A stretch of 64,000 nt of DNA from Excoecaria cochinchinensis (Eukaryota > Streptophyta > Magnoliopsida > Malpighiales > Euphorbiaceae), in contig CANTUQ010000073.1 of NCBI GenBank assembly GCA_947683425.1, positions 12,917,501 to 12,981,500 on the forward strand, read 5' to 3'. Below, in pieces: positions 11,640 through 22,375 of this stretch; within the stretch, counting starts at the first letter, position 1; each line of letters starts with the position of its first letter. The notes under the pieces were generated by a model. That model was not told the DNA's origin, searched no databases, and saw only the letters and a list, made by a program, of their open reading frames with translations. The position numbers and the translations under genes were made by a program.

Positions 11640-12690
11640 GGAATGTTGCGACTTATTGCCGTTGAGCTGTAGCGCTATCAGACTGTGGCTCATTTGCAAT
11701 CTTTTCTATCGCATTGTCCCGCTCGCCTTCGGTCGGCTTGCACGGCGTGAGGTGAAGTATTGTCTAACTGCATCCTCTGTTCCGATCTGTTCTATCGCTG
11801 CCCCCCGCTAACCTCATCTCGGTCTGCACGGCGGCTGGTCTGTCCTGCTAGCCTCATCTAGGCCTGCGCGGTGTGAGGTGAAGTGTTGTCTAACTGCATC
11901 CTCTGTTGTGATCTGTTCTATCGCTGGTGTCCCACTAGCCTCATCCTGGCTTGCACGGTGTGAGGTGAAGTGTTGTCTAACTGCATCCTCTGTTGCGATC
12001 TGTTCTATCGCTGGTGTCCTGCTAGCCTCGTCCCAGCCTGCACGGTGTGAGGTGAAGTGTTGTCTAACTGCATCCTCTGTTGCGATCTATTCTATCGCTG
12101 GTGTCCCGCTAGCCTCGTCCCGGCCTGCACGGTGTGAGGTGAAGTGTTGTCTAACTGCATCCTTTATTGCGATATGTTCTATCGCTGGTGTCCCGCTAGC
12201 CTCTTCCCGGCCTGCACGGTGTGAGGTGAAGTGTTGTCTAACTGTATCCTCTGTTGCGATCTGTTCTATCACTTGTTATCCGCTAGCCTAGTCCCGGCCT
12301 GCACGCTGTCTGTGAAATGCAGTACTCTCTGACTACAGCCTCTGTTTGCGATTTGTTCTACCGCTGGTGATCCGCTAGCCTCGTCCCAGCCTGCCCGGCG
12401 TCTATGAGATGCAGTATTCTCTGACTACGACCTCTGTTTGTGATCCGTTCTACCGCTGGTGATCCGCTAACCTCGTCCCAGCTCGCGTAGTGTTTGTGAG
12501 ATGTAGTGTTCTCTAACTACAATCCCGGCTGCAATCTGTTCTACCGCATGTGTTCTGCTAGCCTCGTCTCGGCTCGCGCAGTGTCTGTGAGATGTAGTAT
12601 TCTCTAACTTCAATCCCGTTGCGATCTGTTCTACCGTATGTGCTCTGCTGGCCTCATCTTGGATAGCGCAGTGTCTGATCTGCTAATCCC
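11640..12690. repeat. Tandem array in the 3' region of element E
   Basis: About ten units. The central ones (11870-12290) repeat every 86-88 bases and contain GTGTGAGGTGAAGTGTTGTC, CATCCTCTGTTGCGATCTG and GTCCCGCTAGCCTCGTCC. Outer units are more diverged and lengthen toward the B-like form (12300-12690). Open frames run through it only because the unit length is often near a multiple of three; they are not taken as genes. Confidence 0.85.
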
Positions 12691-14620
12691 CATCCGACTA
12701 GTAATATGTGTGATCTGCTAACCCCCATCCGGCTGTTTCAATGTCTGATCTATCGACCATCCTTAGGTCGGTATGGTGAACCATTCGTCGCTTTCCTTGC
12801 TGGCGCTTATCCTGGACCTCTTCTTCTTTTTTTCTTACAAAAAAGGGAAAAGCAAATGTGCAAGGTATATAAAAGAGATGCTTACCTGTAGTAGTACATG
12901 CCTATTGGGGCCGATGTTAGACGGGTGCCCCCCTGAAGGTCGGTTGGTTTTTCTAAATAATGATTCCTCTATCATCTCCAACGTAGCCTCCTTGTAGAAA
13001 AGACATGCATATTTCTTAAGAAGGTGAGAGAATTTGATGTTGAGCCTCCAGAGAGGAAAAAAGATTTGAGCTTTCTCAAAGAAAAAATTAGATTGGAATT
13101 TTGTTGTTTGCCTGCAGGCGGGTGATTTTTCTATTTTTTTTTTTGTTTTTGTTTCTGTTTTTTCCTTGTTTTGTTTCTTTTGTGTTTTCACATTTTTGGA
13201 TGCGTTTGAACTTTTACAGTATATTGGATTTTCAAGGCCTTGAAAATATATTCTTCTTTTTGTTTTGTCTTGTTTTGCTTGTTGTTTTTGTTATTTTGGT
13301 TTGAGAAGTTATTTTTGTTGTTGTTTTGAGAGTTTTTATTCTTGTACATTTATTTTGTTTGAGAATTTGTACATTTGAATTTGGCTTTGATACACTTACT
13401 ATGTGATGTGTGTAAGCGTACATCTTATGAGAGAGAAACTTACCTGTTCACTCCCGGCATGGCATGCATGAGTCTGGCAATGTTAAGCTGAACTCAATTC
13501 TTGGATCATCTCTAAGCATGAGGTCTAGTCGGACCCCTCATCTGAGCCATGTACATGTACAAAACATTGTGCGCATGTATGGAATCATGTGTATGTAATA
13601 TACATACATTTGAATCCGGATTTTGTACGCTTTGTGTGAGGTGTGTGAGCGTACATCTTATGACAGAGAAACTTACCTGTTCGCTCTTGGCATGGTGTGC
13701 ATGGAGAGGCTTATTCTTTTCCCTCTTGGGAGCAGATCCTTGAGATTCTTCCCTTGTGAGGACTTCATCTTGATTATTGTGTGATGTGTACAAGCATACA
13801 TCTCATGGTATAGAAACTTACCTTGTTGCCCCCGGCATGGTGTGCATGAGTAGGCTTGCTCTTTTTAATGTCTTTCCAGGAGCAGATCCTTAAGATTCCA
13901 TTCTCGTAAGGGCTTTATCTTGATCCGATTTTTCGGCATGGATGAGTGCCGATGTAATGTCAAAACTGTACCTTCGCCCACTTTTATGTCTAATTTGCCT
14001 CCGACTAAAGTATGTGTGGATAGTTAGGCTTCTCAAAGGATCTTATTTTCTATAGATTTGTGTGATTCCGGATTGCCCTAAGCATGGTGTGTCCGGATAG
14101 GCTTGTCCTTCTGGGCATTCCACCCCCTCACATATGCACCTGATTTTATGCTGGATACAGTGGCCGATAATGTTGAGCTGAACCCATCCCTTGGATCATC
14201 CTTGGCCATGAGGTCTATTCGGACCCTTCCCTCTGAGTCATGTACACAACAACATATACAAAAGATTGTGTGTGCGTATGGAATAATGTGTGTGAAGTAT
14301 ACATACAAAACTATATATAAGAAACACGTGTAAAGGATTAATGTACAAGAATTGTGTGTGCATATATATACGTGTAAAAGACTGAATGCACGTGACATGC
14401 AAAAATGAATAGACCACATCCCAGGTGGCTAAGGGATTCATTGAGGGTACTACTCGGCTGCTCACATTGTCTGATGCTCCCAAGGATATAGAAAAGCGTT
14501 GTGTTGGCTTTAAGGACTCTGTCCCATAATCTTTTCAAAGAGAACTGACTCGTGCACATCTTTGCCCCCCAGTCAACGAGCATTTTGCCCCCTTGACTCT
14601 AAATCAAGCTCTGTCTAAAG
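12691..14620. other. Internal non-coding region of E with local duplications
   Basis: No gene is recognised. There are T-rich tracts at 13125-13340. The phrase CGTACATCTTATGAGAGAGAAACTTACC recurs in altered forms near 13415, 13650 and 13790. A block at about 13480-13610 (GTTAAGCTGAACTC, then GGATCATC, then GAGGTCTA.TCGGACCC) is repeated at about 14168-14300. The region stands where B has its accessory genes, but no trace of the Athila-like gene or of exon 1 of the antisense gene was found here. Confidence 0.6.
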
Positions 14621-14649
14621 GAAAGTCATTAGGAGTAATGCTGCCTTAT

Positions 14650-15400
14650 CGCTCTAGGAGTCAAAAGTCATTGTTTTAAAGGTAGTGTGTCCCTTGTGGA
14701 TTTTCACACTAACTTTTCTTAGCGGGAAATGTGTCCCTTTAGGGATTTTCACATAACCCCATGCCTAACTTTTGCCTGGAATGGACCTAACCCACTCCAG
14801 CGGCTTTTATTCATTTTCATTTTTTGAACGACAGACTGCCTGTTCCCAAGTTTTCACCCTGCCCTTTGGCCTTACTTTTGCTTAGAGCACCAATCACGGT
14901 TCTCATCTCTAACGGCCCCTTTTTTTTTTAGATTCTCTTGCCTTTCAGGTACGGCTGTTGAAAAGTTGAAGCTACTATCAAAGCCCCTTCCTAGGGTAAT
15001 CAACAGTTATTCTCTGAGGTATTTCTCTCTAGGCATTAGTTGCATTTCATGGCCTCCCTTGATGAATGTGTTGCTAGATTAGGTGAGGTAGCAGATGAGG
15101 ATCTGGTTCTTGAAGGCCTCATGAGGCTGCCTTTTACACTACCACCTATTGTGCTTGATAATTCAGAGGGATTAACGATGTAGTGAGACATTCCCTATCC
15201 TTTCGAGGCGGGGTCTTGTATTCAGCCTTTGCATGTCAGTATCATGATCTTTGGACTGAATTACCAGAGAAAACTACTATACCCTTTTTTGGGAATCATT
15301 CTGTAACTTCTACCAGTGCATATAGAGGGTGGACACCTAGCCTCGCAGTTGATAACAGGACTTGGCCACTAAGGCACCCTGCCGGTGAGAGCAGTAGTAA
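14650..15400 (+). pseudogene. Relic of the antisense DUF7745/plant-mobile-domain-like gene in E (intron and exon 2)
   Basis: The sequence 14650-14948 matches the intron of the B copy (GATTTTCACACTA, then TTACTTTTGCCTG.A.TGGACC), expanded by an inner duplication near 14840-14930, and ends at an acceptor-like CTTTCAG (14942-14948). Exon 2 follows but is frameshifted. Clear identity returns at 15190-15390, with the blocks LSFRGGVLYSAFACQYHDLW and NHSVTSTSAYRGW. Exon 1 is absent. It is antisense to gag-pol of E. Not functional. Confidence 0.65.
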
Positions 15401-15789
15401 GGTAAAGTTCAGATTTGCATGTATTTTAAGCAATATGTTCCTTTTTAGAATAGAACTAGGAAATAATATCAATGAATGAATTTAGTTTTATTTTATTTCA
15501 CAACATTGTGCCCGTTTCAGTACGATTTCAATATACATGATCACCATTTAACACTAATTCAAAAATGCCAAACTACATTCATTCATAGAGCCAAATCTTG
15601 ATAGCATCAACTCCTGTTACCAATCAGCCCTCTCGGGTTTTCTTAATTGGACATTTTCTCTCAAGCCTCAAATTTTTTACCAGGATGCCTTTTTTCGGTT
15701 TTCACCCTGACGAGGCGCCCAATTTTAGTAAGACCACCTTTTTTCGGTTTTCGACCCGCGGGGCTTTTATTCCCTTCTTTTGATTTTTA
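15401..15789. other. Convergent spacer between the antisense gene and integrase of E
   Basis: Conserved with 23730-24087 (B) and 37550-37935 (C). It has AATGAATGAATTTAGTTTTA near the end of the antisense gene, a CATCAACTCCTGTTACCAAT block near 15605, and two TTTTTTCGGTTTTC blocks (15690, 15741). The region would hold the 3' ends of both opposing transcripts. No gene is seen. Confidence 0.6.
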
Positions 15790-16515
15790 AGTCTTTAGCC
15801 ATGGACCCTTTTTTGAGTCTGTTGATGTTGATCGGTTCATGGACATCATCTTCACCACTGTCTGTTGCTGCTATCCCGGATAACGACCTCTGAAGAGCAA
15901 CGGGACCTGCTCACATCAGCCTGAACTTGCCTCATTCGTCTGGAACATTTGGACTCATTTGCTGAAAGACTGAATCTCCTTCTTTTCACGGTTGCTTTTT
16001 GGCTTCCTTCCGGATGATCAAGCAGAGTATTTTCTCATGGATCAAACTGTGGTAGTAATCTCGTGACCTATCCTTGTCTGATGTGTTTAACTGCTGATGC
16101 CATTGCTACACTAGTTGGCTTCTAAAAATTTGGGTTTCCATGGTTGTCCTTAAAGATTTGATCTCTACCTTGCCCGGTCATACTGCCTCTGCCCCCCTTA
16201 TAAAAGGTGAATCTTATAGAGGTTACAATGGTGATTCTCTAGCCTTGGAGTGGGAAAGGCAGCTTCTCTGCCCAAACTTTGTAGTTTTGGATCATCTTGA
16301 CTGAGATCTTCTTGTTAGCAGCCTCTCCTGCCCCATTAGTTTGAGGGCAGCACAGAGAGGGCTTGTGGTCTTTAATATCAGACCTTTGGAGCAGTTTCCT
16401 AGCCTTAGCCATAAATTGCCCTTTCGCCCTTGAACCATGCGTAGAGTAGGAGACCACCTTGGCATGACCCTGTTCGTCGTGGCTGCAGGGCGTACCTCTC
16501 CTGTGATGTCTAATG
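15790..16515 (-). pseudogene. Integrase relic of element E
   Basis: Minus-strand reading gives the catalytic-core phrase LDITGEVRPAA (near 16500) and, after an internal loss, KPSLCCPQTNGAGEAANKK and WAEKLPF (16380-16240), matching the integrases of B, C and D. The far C-terminal tail near 15800-15830 matches the INVDKLKRF end of the C copy. The zinc-binding N-terminus and the second catalytic Asp region are gone, and frames are broken. Confidence 0.7.
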
Positions 16516-16546
16516 CAAGTCGATATAATATTTGTGGTCCTTTTTG

Positions 16547-16648
16547 GAAGTCAAGAAAGATGGAAAAATACGGGCATGTGTAGATCGACGGGATTTGAAC
16601 AAACTTTGCCTCCAAATAGCATTCCCTTGCCCCCTGATCAATTCTCTC
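16547..16648 (+). pseudogene. Inverted scrap of reverse transcriptase in E
   Basis: The plus strand reads VKKDGKIRACVDRRDLNK followed by an altered FP.PLIN, which is the RT block VCVDYRDLNKACPKDDFPLP. Element E is minus-strand, so this piece is backwards. It is followed by a T-run (16660-16688). Element D carries the same inverted scrap and flanks at about 58150-58500. Confidence 0.75.
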
Positions 16649-16689
16649 TTTTCTTCTCTCTCTCTCTCTTTTTTTTTTTTTTTTTTTTA

Positions 16690-17220
16690 ACAAACTCTAC
16701 TCAAATCCTGAAGTTTATGCATGTGCACACTTTTCGTCTTAACCATTGGGACCATTGTTGTTCAATCTAGTTGGGCATTACATTTCAGTATGAATTTTGG
16801 TCCCGTTCCTACTTATGGATCTCCCCTTTCAACCATTTCTACCCATTTCAGCTTGAATCTTCTGAGCTTCTGTGTCATCTATCCATGATTAGGATATGTT
16901 TGGCATAGTATGCTCGGTGGCTTCATAATCATCTTCTGGCATGTCTTCATGAGTCCAGGCAAAGACTTTTTCGTATTTTGTTTTAATTTTGTCAAATTTT
17001 CTCACTCTTCAAGAGTTATGTCCGATGCCATCAAGATTTTCGAGGTTCCAAGAATAAATAGAGTAGCATCAATCGAGCTAATCCCAAATATAAATGGATT
17101 ATGATCATGGATAATGAAATCGTTAAAAAAACATCACACAAGTGAAGGAAATTGTTCGATTTATTAATAAAACTAAAAAACGTCATTAATAGTTATTAAA
17201 AAAAAGTTCAGAACTAAGAA
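16690..17220 (-). pseudogene. Remnant of the pol spacer between protease and RT in E
   Basis: The minus-strand reading near 17110-16940 matches the segment before RT in B (26888-27193): DATPFNLGTSK-like and ITPEE-like phrases, then KVFAWTYEDM-like residues. Many stops interrupt it. From 16690 to 16900 the alignment with D (57850-58240, opposite strand) continues without coding sense. Confidence 0.6.
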
Positions 17221-18286
17221 GGAAAGTCTAAACTATCATGTTCCTCTCTCTGCCGACGCAAGTGTTGTTGCTGACGGTCCATAATCAACTTCAGGGCCCA
17301 TCCTTCCTTCCTTTGAGCTCCTTGTCGATGAGGCCTTGAACCTGTTCCCTCAAAACTTGGCATTCATCAGTGTCATGTCCAGCCTACTGATGATAGGCAC
17401 AATATTGATCTGCCTGATGTCATGGACGCCCTTGGCTTTTAGAGGGTCTAGCTCGTTTTGATTGCAACTTCCCTTTCTTAACAAAATAGGCAAAATGCTT
17501 CGACAGAGGCTTTTTTAAGATGATGCAGTCATTTCAGGTCACCTCCCTAGCTGAAGCCTTTATGTCTCCACCACTTATTCTGCTGCCATTGCCATGACTT
17601 GGGCACCCTCCAGTAATTCTAGATGGCTCAAGATTTTGAACTTGCTTCCTCGGGATTTTCCAGTCATCAAATATACCTGTGGCATACTGATGAGGATCCA
17701 TTATCCCATAACCCACAGTTAGCTTAGTTGACCTCATCTGAGGGAAAGACTCGCCTAAACCAAAGCAATATTTCTGGGCCACTCCAGGCACCGGCACTTT
17801 TTTGATCTTCTGAATGCCGATGGAACTGTCACCTCTGCATAGACCACTTTTTCTGTCCGAGTCCGTAGTACCAAAGGCGAGCCTCTTGTTGGTAGCTTGG
17901 GCAGTAGCACGTTTGGATCACTGAATTGCCTCCTTGAGGACGTCCATTTTTCTCTTGGGGCCACCCATCGTCATCATCTTAAACCCCTCATTACAAACAT
18001 GTCCTTTGCCTTTTTGCCTTGACTGCAGAACACAAGGAATCTTTCCCCTGGACCCAATTCCCAGCATGTATGCTATTACAGCTAAGCCCTGTTTGCTCTG
18101 TGGCATGGCAAAACCAGTATATTGTGCCTTGGTAGACGGTGTCATCGTGGCAGCAAAGTCTTCCTTCATAGTCTTCATCCTGGCTTCAAATTCTTTCATC
18201 CTGCTCTCTAAGTCCCGTGTTTTCCTATCCATTTCATCAATAATGAGGGCATGGGTTGCACCCGATCTTCCTGATGGATTGGCCAT
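17221..18286 (-). pseudogene. Gag relic of element E
   Basis: The start MANPSGRSGATHAL at 18286 parallels the MANSPRGIDAAR start of gag in B. An N-terminal coiled-coil-like stretch (MDRKTRDLESRMKEFEARMK) follows. A KKPLSKHFAYFVKKGK module and a zinc knuckle (C-x2-H-x4-H-x4-C, about 17362-17405, with a stop inside) come near the end. The usual central capsid-like gag domain seen in B (29186-29815) is missing, as in D. Stops also occur near 17525 and 17935. Confidence 0.7.
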
Positions 18287-18379
18287 GTTACTTTCTATCA
18301 AATATTGTAAAAGGGGACGACTTGCCGTTCTCTGAGCCCACGTATTCTGTTCCTCGAAAAGAAAAGACAAATAAATTGC

Positions 18380-19196
18380 TGATTAGTCACCTGTCAGGAC
18401 CTTTAGACCACCTGGACAGATCTATGATGTCTGCAAAAAATACCTGTTAGGATGATGCATGAATGACATATAAGATGCATGATCGTGCTATGTAACATCC
18501 ACAAATCACATGCAAGCACATAGGTCCTTCCAACCTTATTACTCCCACACACGAGGTCGTGCAGTCTCTGTCCTAGGTGGGATTAGCCCATGGGTCAATC
18601 GGGAACCCGATGGACATGTATGGTGCACGGTGAAAAACCGGCAGCATAACCTCTCTTAGCTAATGTGTATACGCATGGGTTTTGACCATTGTGTATTTAG
18701 GCAATCCGAATAAATTGACTTGGGCCTATCGAGGCATGAAAGCCTTTGATTAGGTGACCAATCAAATTATCTGGGTTTGTCCAATACATAATGATTCATA
18801 CAGCAAGCATAGTATTAAGATTCATACCACTTAGGGAAAGTAACTATTTCCATTACATGAGCTTTCGTCCAAGGCGATGATACTTTAGGGCTACCCAAGC
18901 ATGGTCCTTGCCAATGGGTCTAGCTCATCACGAGCATAACGACCGATCGGGTCTCAATTTAATATACCCTAATGTTACGAGGCTTGGGCTGGTGATTATC
19001 CTTAACACTTTCCTACATTGAGTGAACGCAGGGTTGTGCTTCGGGAACGCACCGGGGTTGAAAGAGGGACCAAACTAGCATAGATCTAAGGCTCTAATGA
19101 GATGCAATGCAGTTTCGAAAAAGGATGAAATTTTTAAATTAAAACTCAATTGTAAATTTTGACCAAGGCACTTTCGAAGTGAAGTCTTGAGTATTG
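18380..19196 (-). other. Untranslated leader of element E
   Basis: Lies between primer site and gag. It aligns with the leaders of B (30400-31033) and D (52293-52704 and 55967-56428). Shared phrases include GGTTATGCTGCCGGTTTTTC, CCCAAGTCAATTTATTCGG and GGATAATCACCAGCCCAAGC in the sense direction. No gene is seen. Confidence 0.75.
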
Positions 19197-19214
19197 TCGC
19201 CAGTGGAGTCGCCA
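19197..19214 (-). other. Primer binding site of element E (tRNA-Arg type)
   Basis: The sense strand reads TGGCGACTCCACTGGCGA, one mismatch from the D site TGGCGACTCCACTGGGGA, one base inside the 5' LTR. The complement ends in CCA and resembles the acceptor end of plant tRNA-Arg with a GACTCC stem. The tRNA identity is from memory. Confidence 0.75.
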
Positions 19215-19215
19215 C

Positions 19216-21389
19216 TGTGACGTGCGCCAAACCCCGGGGCACCCCGAAGACCTGCTGTTAGGGCTTTCAAGAGAGGTTCATTAAAACTTGTAAGGAATTA
19301 CAAGTGCATTTATATTGGGCAATAAGGAGGTTTCTTGGAGTCGCCACCCAATAAAACATTGGGAAAGGTCGTCTAGCCTCAGTGAGCCTAAGACGACGCA
19401 AATATATCCATTTTGGGCAAGCCAAGGGGATCTTAGAGACCTCTTCCCAATAGAACATTGGAATGATCCTCTAACCCCGTGGAGCCTAGGATTATTCGAT
19501 TTGGGCCTTTTGGTGAGCCACAAGAGATATTTTGGAGGTCCCATCCTAATGAAACATTGAGATGGTCCTCTAACCTTGTTGAGCTTAAGACCAAAGTGGG
19601 TTCGAGACTTCCCATTTATTCATACCTTGGTTAATTTTATAATTGAACTTTGAATTTAGAGTTTTATCCCATTTCTCATTCGATTTGTTGCATTTGATAA
19701 AATAGTATGACATCAAAACGACAAATGAATTAATAAGATAAAATAGTATGACATCAAAACAACAAATGAATTAATATATTAACAACTAAAAAATAAATGT
19801 GAAAAATACATTGTAAATGACAAGTTAATTAAATGATGTGAATGAAATAAAATACAACATGTTAATTAAATAATACATAAAAATATGAACATGACTATGA
19901 TAAAGAATGAAAGTAAATAAATAAATGGATAATAATAAATAAAACATGTAACAATGATAAAAAGAATGATAAAGAATAAAGAATAAAAGAATGGTGAAAA
20001 TAATTAGGACAATAACATGATTAATTAATGTGTTCACAATTAACATAAACCATTTACATGGTAAAATATCAATTAAAATGGATTTATTAATTACATGTTA
20101 AAAATAATGAGAAATCAAACAAAATAAATTAAACATGAACAAAAATAATAAAAAGAAAGAATAAGCCCAAAATGTTTACCCTTAGAGTTTCGGATTCGAT
20201 GAAGATAAAATGATGATCAATTTCTTTGTTTAATGATTTGTAATATTATAGTGAAATATGATGAAAATGTTGGAATTTTATTCCAAGAAAAATAGGATAA
20301 AAAAATGATCAAAAATTCTTTAAGAACAAAAAATTGATTTCTTTGCCTAAAGAAATGATTTTGACGAAAAAAAAGATTTTTATTGATTAAAATTAAAGAA
20401 AAATGATTTCGAGAACAAACAATGATTTTATTTGTCCCAAAAAAAATTATTAAGGAAGAAGTTATTTTTAGAAAAACCAAATGGAAAAAATTGGACTTTG
20501 ATAACAAACAATTGTTTACTTTGTCTCAAAATCAATTTTTCATCAAAAAAAATTCTTTAGAAAATATGAAAAAAGTTTAATTAAAAAACAAATAAAGATT
20601 AAAAACCAAATTTTGAGAGTAAATAATTGTTGTATTTGTCTCAAAATTTGATCAACCAAAAAAATCCCTTTTAAAGATATGTTTGGAAGAAATTCTCTTG
20701 GAAAAAAGATGAAAAATGAGCTTTTCTTTTTCGATTTTTGGTTGGAAAAAATCTGGAATTTTTTGGGAGCTTTTGAGAGGAGGAAGAAAAGATCCCCCCT
20801 TTCATATTTTTTATCTTTATCTTATTATATGAAAAAAATCATAAAATAAAATAATTAAAGGGATAAAACCTAATAAAATCAGATATTATCTATTTGAAAT
20901 TTTAAAGATGGAAAAAATCCTTAAAAACCATTAAAAAATGGATAAAAAACTGATTTTTAGGCCAAAAATCGTAAAAAAAAAATTGATTTAGGGCAAAAAT
21001 CAGGCGTTTTGCGGCGAATAGGGGCTATGGGTGCACGTCGGCGCGCTCGCTGGGCGAGAGCGCTCACCCAGCGTGTGTGCGGACAGCTCTCGCCCGGAGA
21101 ACCATGCGATGGCGCTCCGCATGCCACAGCGCATTGCCGCAAGGTGCCACCGCGGCCGACGCTCGGAATTTTTTTTTTTTTAAAGATTAACTAAAAATAC
21201 TAAAATTTCTAAACCCCATTTTTCAAATCTAATTTTCAAAATATTTTTTATTATTTTTTTTTTACTTTTTCACTCTAAAATGCAAATTTAAACAGGAAAT
21301 CACCACATTCAACCTTTTTGCCTGTGACAAGGCATCTTATCATCATTGGGTAACTCTGATCTAGGCTGCCTCAGGACCCGGTGTCTACA
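19216..21389 (-). repeat. 5' LTR of element E
   Basis: Boundaries TGTGACG...TGTCTACA on the plus strand. It lacks both the hAT-like insert and about 555 bases found in the partner at 4166-4722. A 38-base piece beginning AAAATAGTATGACATC is duplicated at 19698-19735 and 19741-19780, next to that deletion. GC-rich palindrome block at 21005-21160. Confidence 0.85.
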
Positions 21390-21394
21390 GTAAC

Positions 21395-22375
21395 TCTAAA
21401 TCTTCTATGGATAATTCTTGTCCTTTTATCATTATTTTGTTCTTTTCATTTTTTATGTTCTTTTACTCTATTTGCTCATGCAAATTCATACTCCTACGAA
21501 CATGTTCCGCACATAGTTCAAAGAAATAGGAGGGATTAATGTCACGATTTTGCTAACCTATGCTAACATGCATTTCCCATTCGAATTGTTAGAAGGAAAT
21601 AAAAAGAAGAGTAGAAAAAATGAATAAAGTAACCTGTATGTCGACGCGAATGTGCCGAAAATAAACTTGACAAAAAAGGGTAGAAAGTACTTCTAAATGT
21701 GCGTGACAGTGTGGGGGTCATTTTGGCGCAAATGATGCGCGAAACAGGCGAAAAATAAGGGAGAAAAGTCCAAAAAACCGAAGGGGCGTCGGTCGGTGAG
21801 GGAGAAGAAAGAAAAAAAGAAGAAAACAAAGTGGGAGGGCGTCGGTCACTCGCGTTTATATAGATTTTAGTGACCGACGGGCAGCCCGTCTAAAGACCGA
21901 GCGACGGGCAGCCCGTCTATCGCTCAGAATTTTGATCTTATCCACCAATTAAGTCCCTAATTAATTTCTAATTAATGGCAATTAATTACCTCATTAAATG
22001 CTTTTTTTTTTCACTCCCTTAATATTTTTCGACTTCCACGCCTGGATGTCTCTGTCAAATTGCAAAGGCAATAAAAATATGCACAAATTATTTTATGCGC
22101 ATGCTATGAATGCAACATGCAGGAAAAAGATCTGCCCATTGGTCAACTAGGCTGACCGACGGGCTTGCCGTCGGTTATATGACAGACGGGCACCCCATCG
22201 GTCATCTCCTCCTCATAAATTGCTCCTTTTTCTTGGATTTTGTGCCATTACATCACTCCAAGCCTAAATCCAAGCTTCTTTCTCAGGTTTTTTCCCTTTT
22301 TCTTCTTTATTTCCTTTGCCGACTTAGATTTTCAATCATAGCGCTTGAAAGATATCCTCTGCTGCCATTATCAAG
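21395..22375. promoter_or_regulatory. Divergent promoter-like spacer of the two accessory genes of B (right part)
   Basis: Together with 3372-3687 this forms a spacer of about 1.3 kb from which the Athila-like gene (minus) and the DUF7745-like gene (plus) diverge. A good TATA box for the minus strand, TATATAAA, is at 21855-21862, followed by a CT-rich leader (21835-21795 read leftward). Around it, GACCGACGGGC motifs (21880-21920, 22150-22200) match those in the LTRs of B and C. A weaker TATAA-like AT box for the plus strand is near 22215. Promoter activity is inferred. Confidence 0.5.

Larger units (their letters stand above)
3688..21389 (-). mobile_element. Element E: defective Tat-like Ty3/Gypsy retrotransposon inserted in B
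   Basis: Two related LTRs (3688-7758 and 19216-21389) bound an internal region with a polypurine tract on the left and a primer site on the right, so the element reads on the minus strand. GTAAC at 3683-3687 and at 21390-21394 is a perfect 5-bp target duplication. The internal region has a leader, a short broken gag, a remnant of the pol spacer, an inverted scrap of RT, an integrase relic, an antisense accessory-gene relic and a tandem array. Protease, most of RT and RNase H are missing. It is itself interrupted by solo LTR S and by a hAT-like element. Confidence 0.85.

Noticed and set aside
11878..12291. A 137-codon frame with repeated CLTASSVAICSIAGV units
   Set aside because: Produced by the 86-88-base tandem units of the E array; a frame exists on both strands and units outside lose it.
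17934..18335. A 133-codon plus-strand frame
   Set aside because: Shadow of the E gag relic, which is supported on the minus strand by its start, coiled coil and zinc knuckle.
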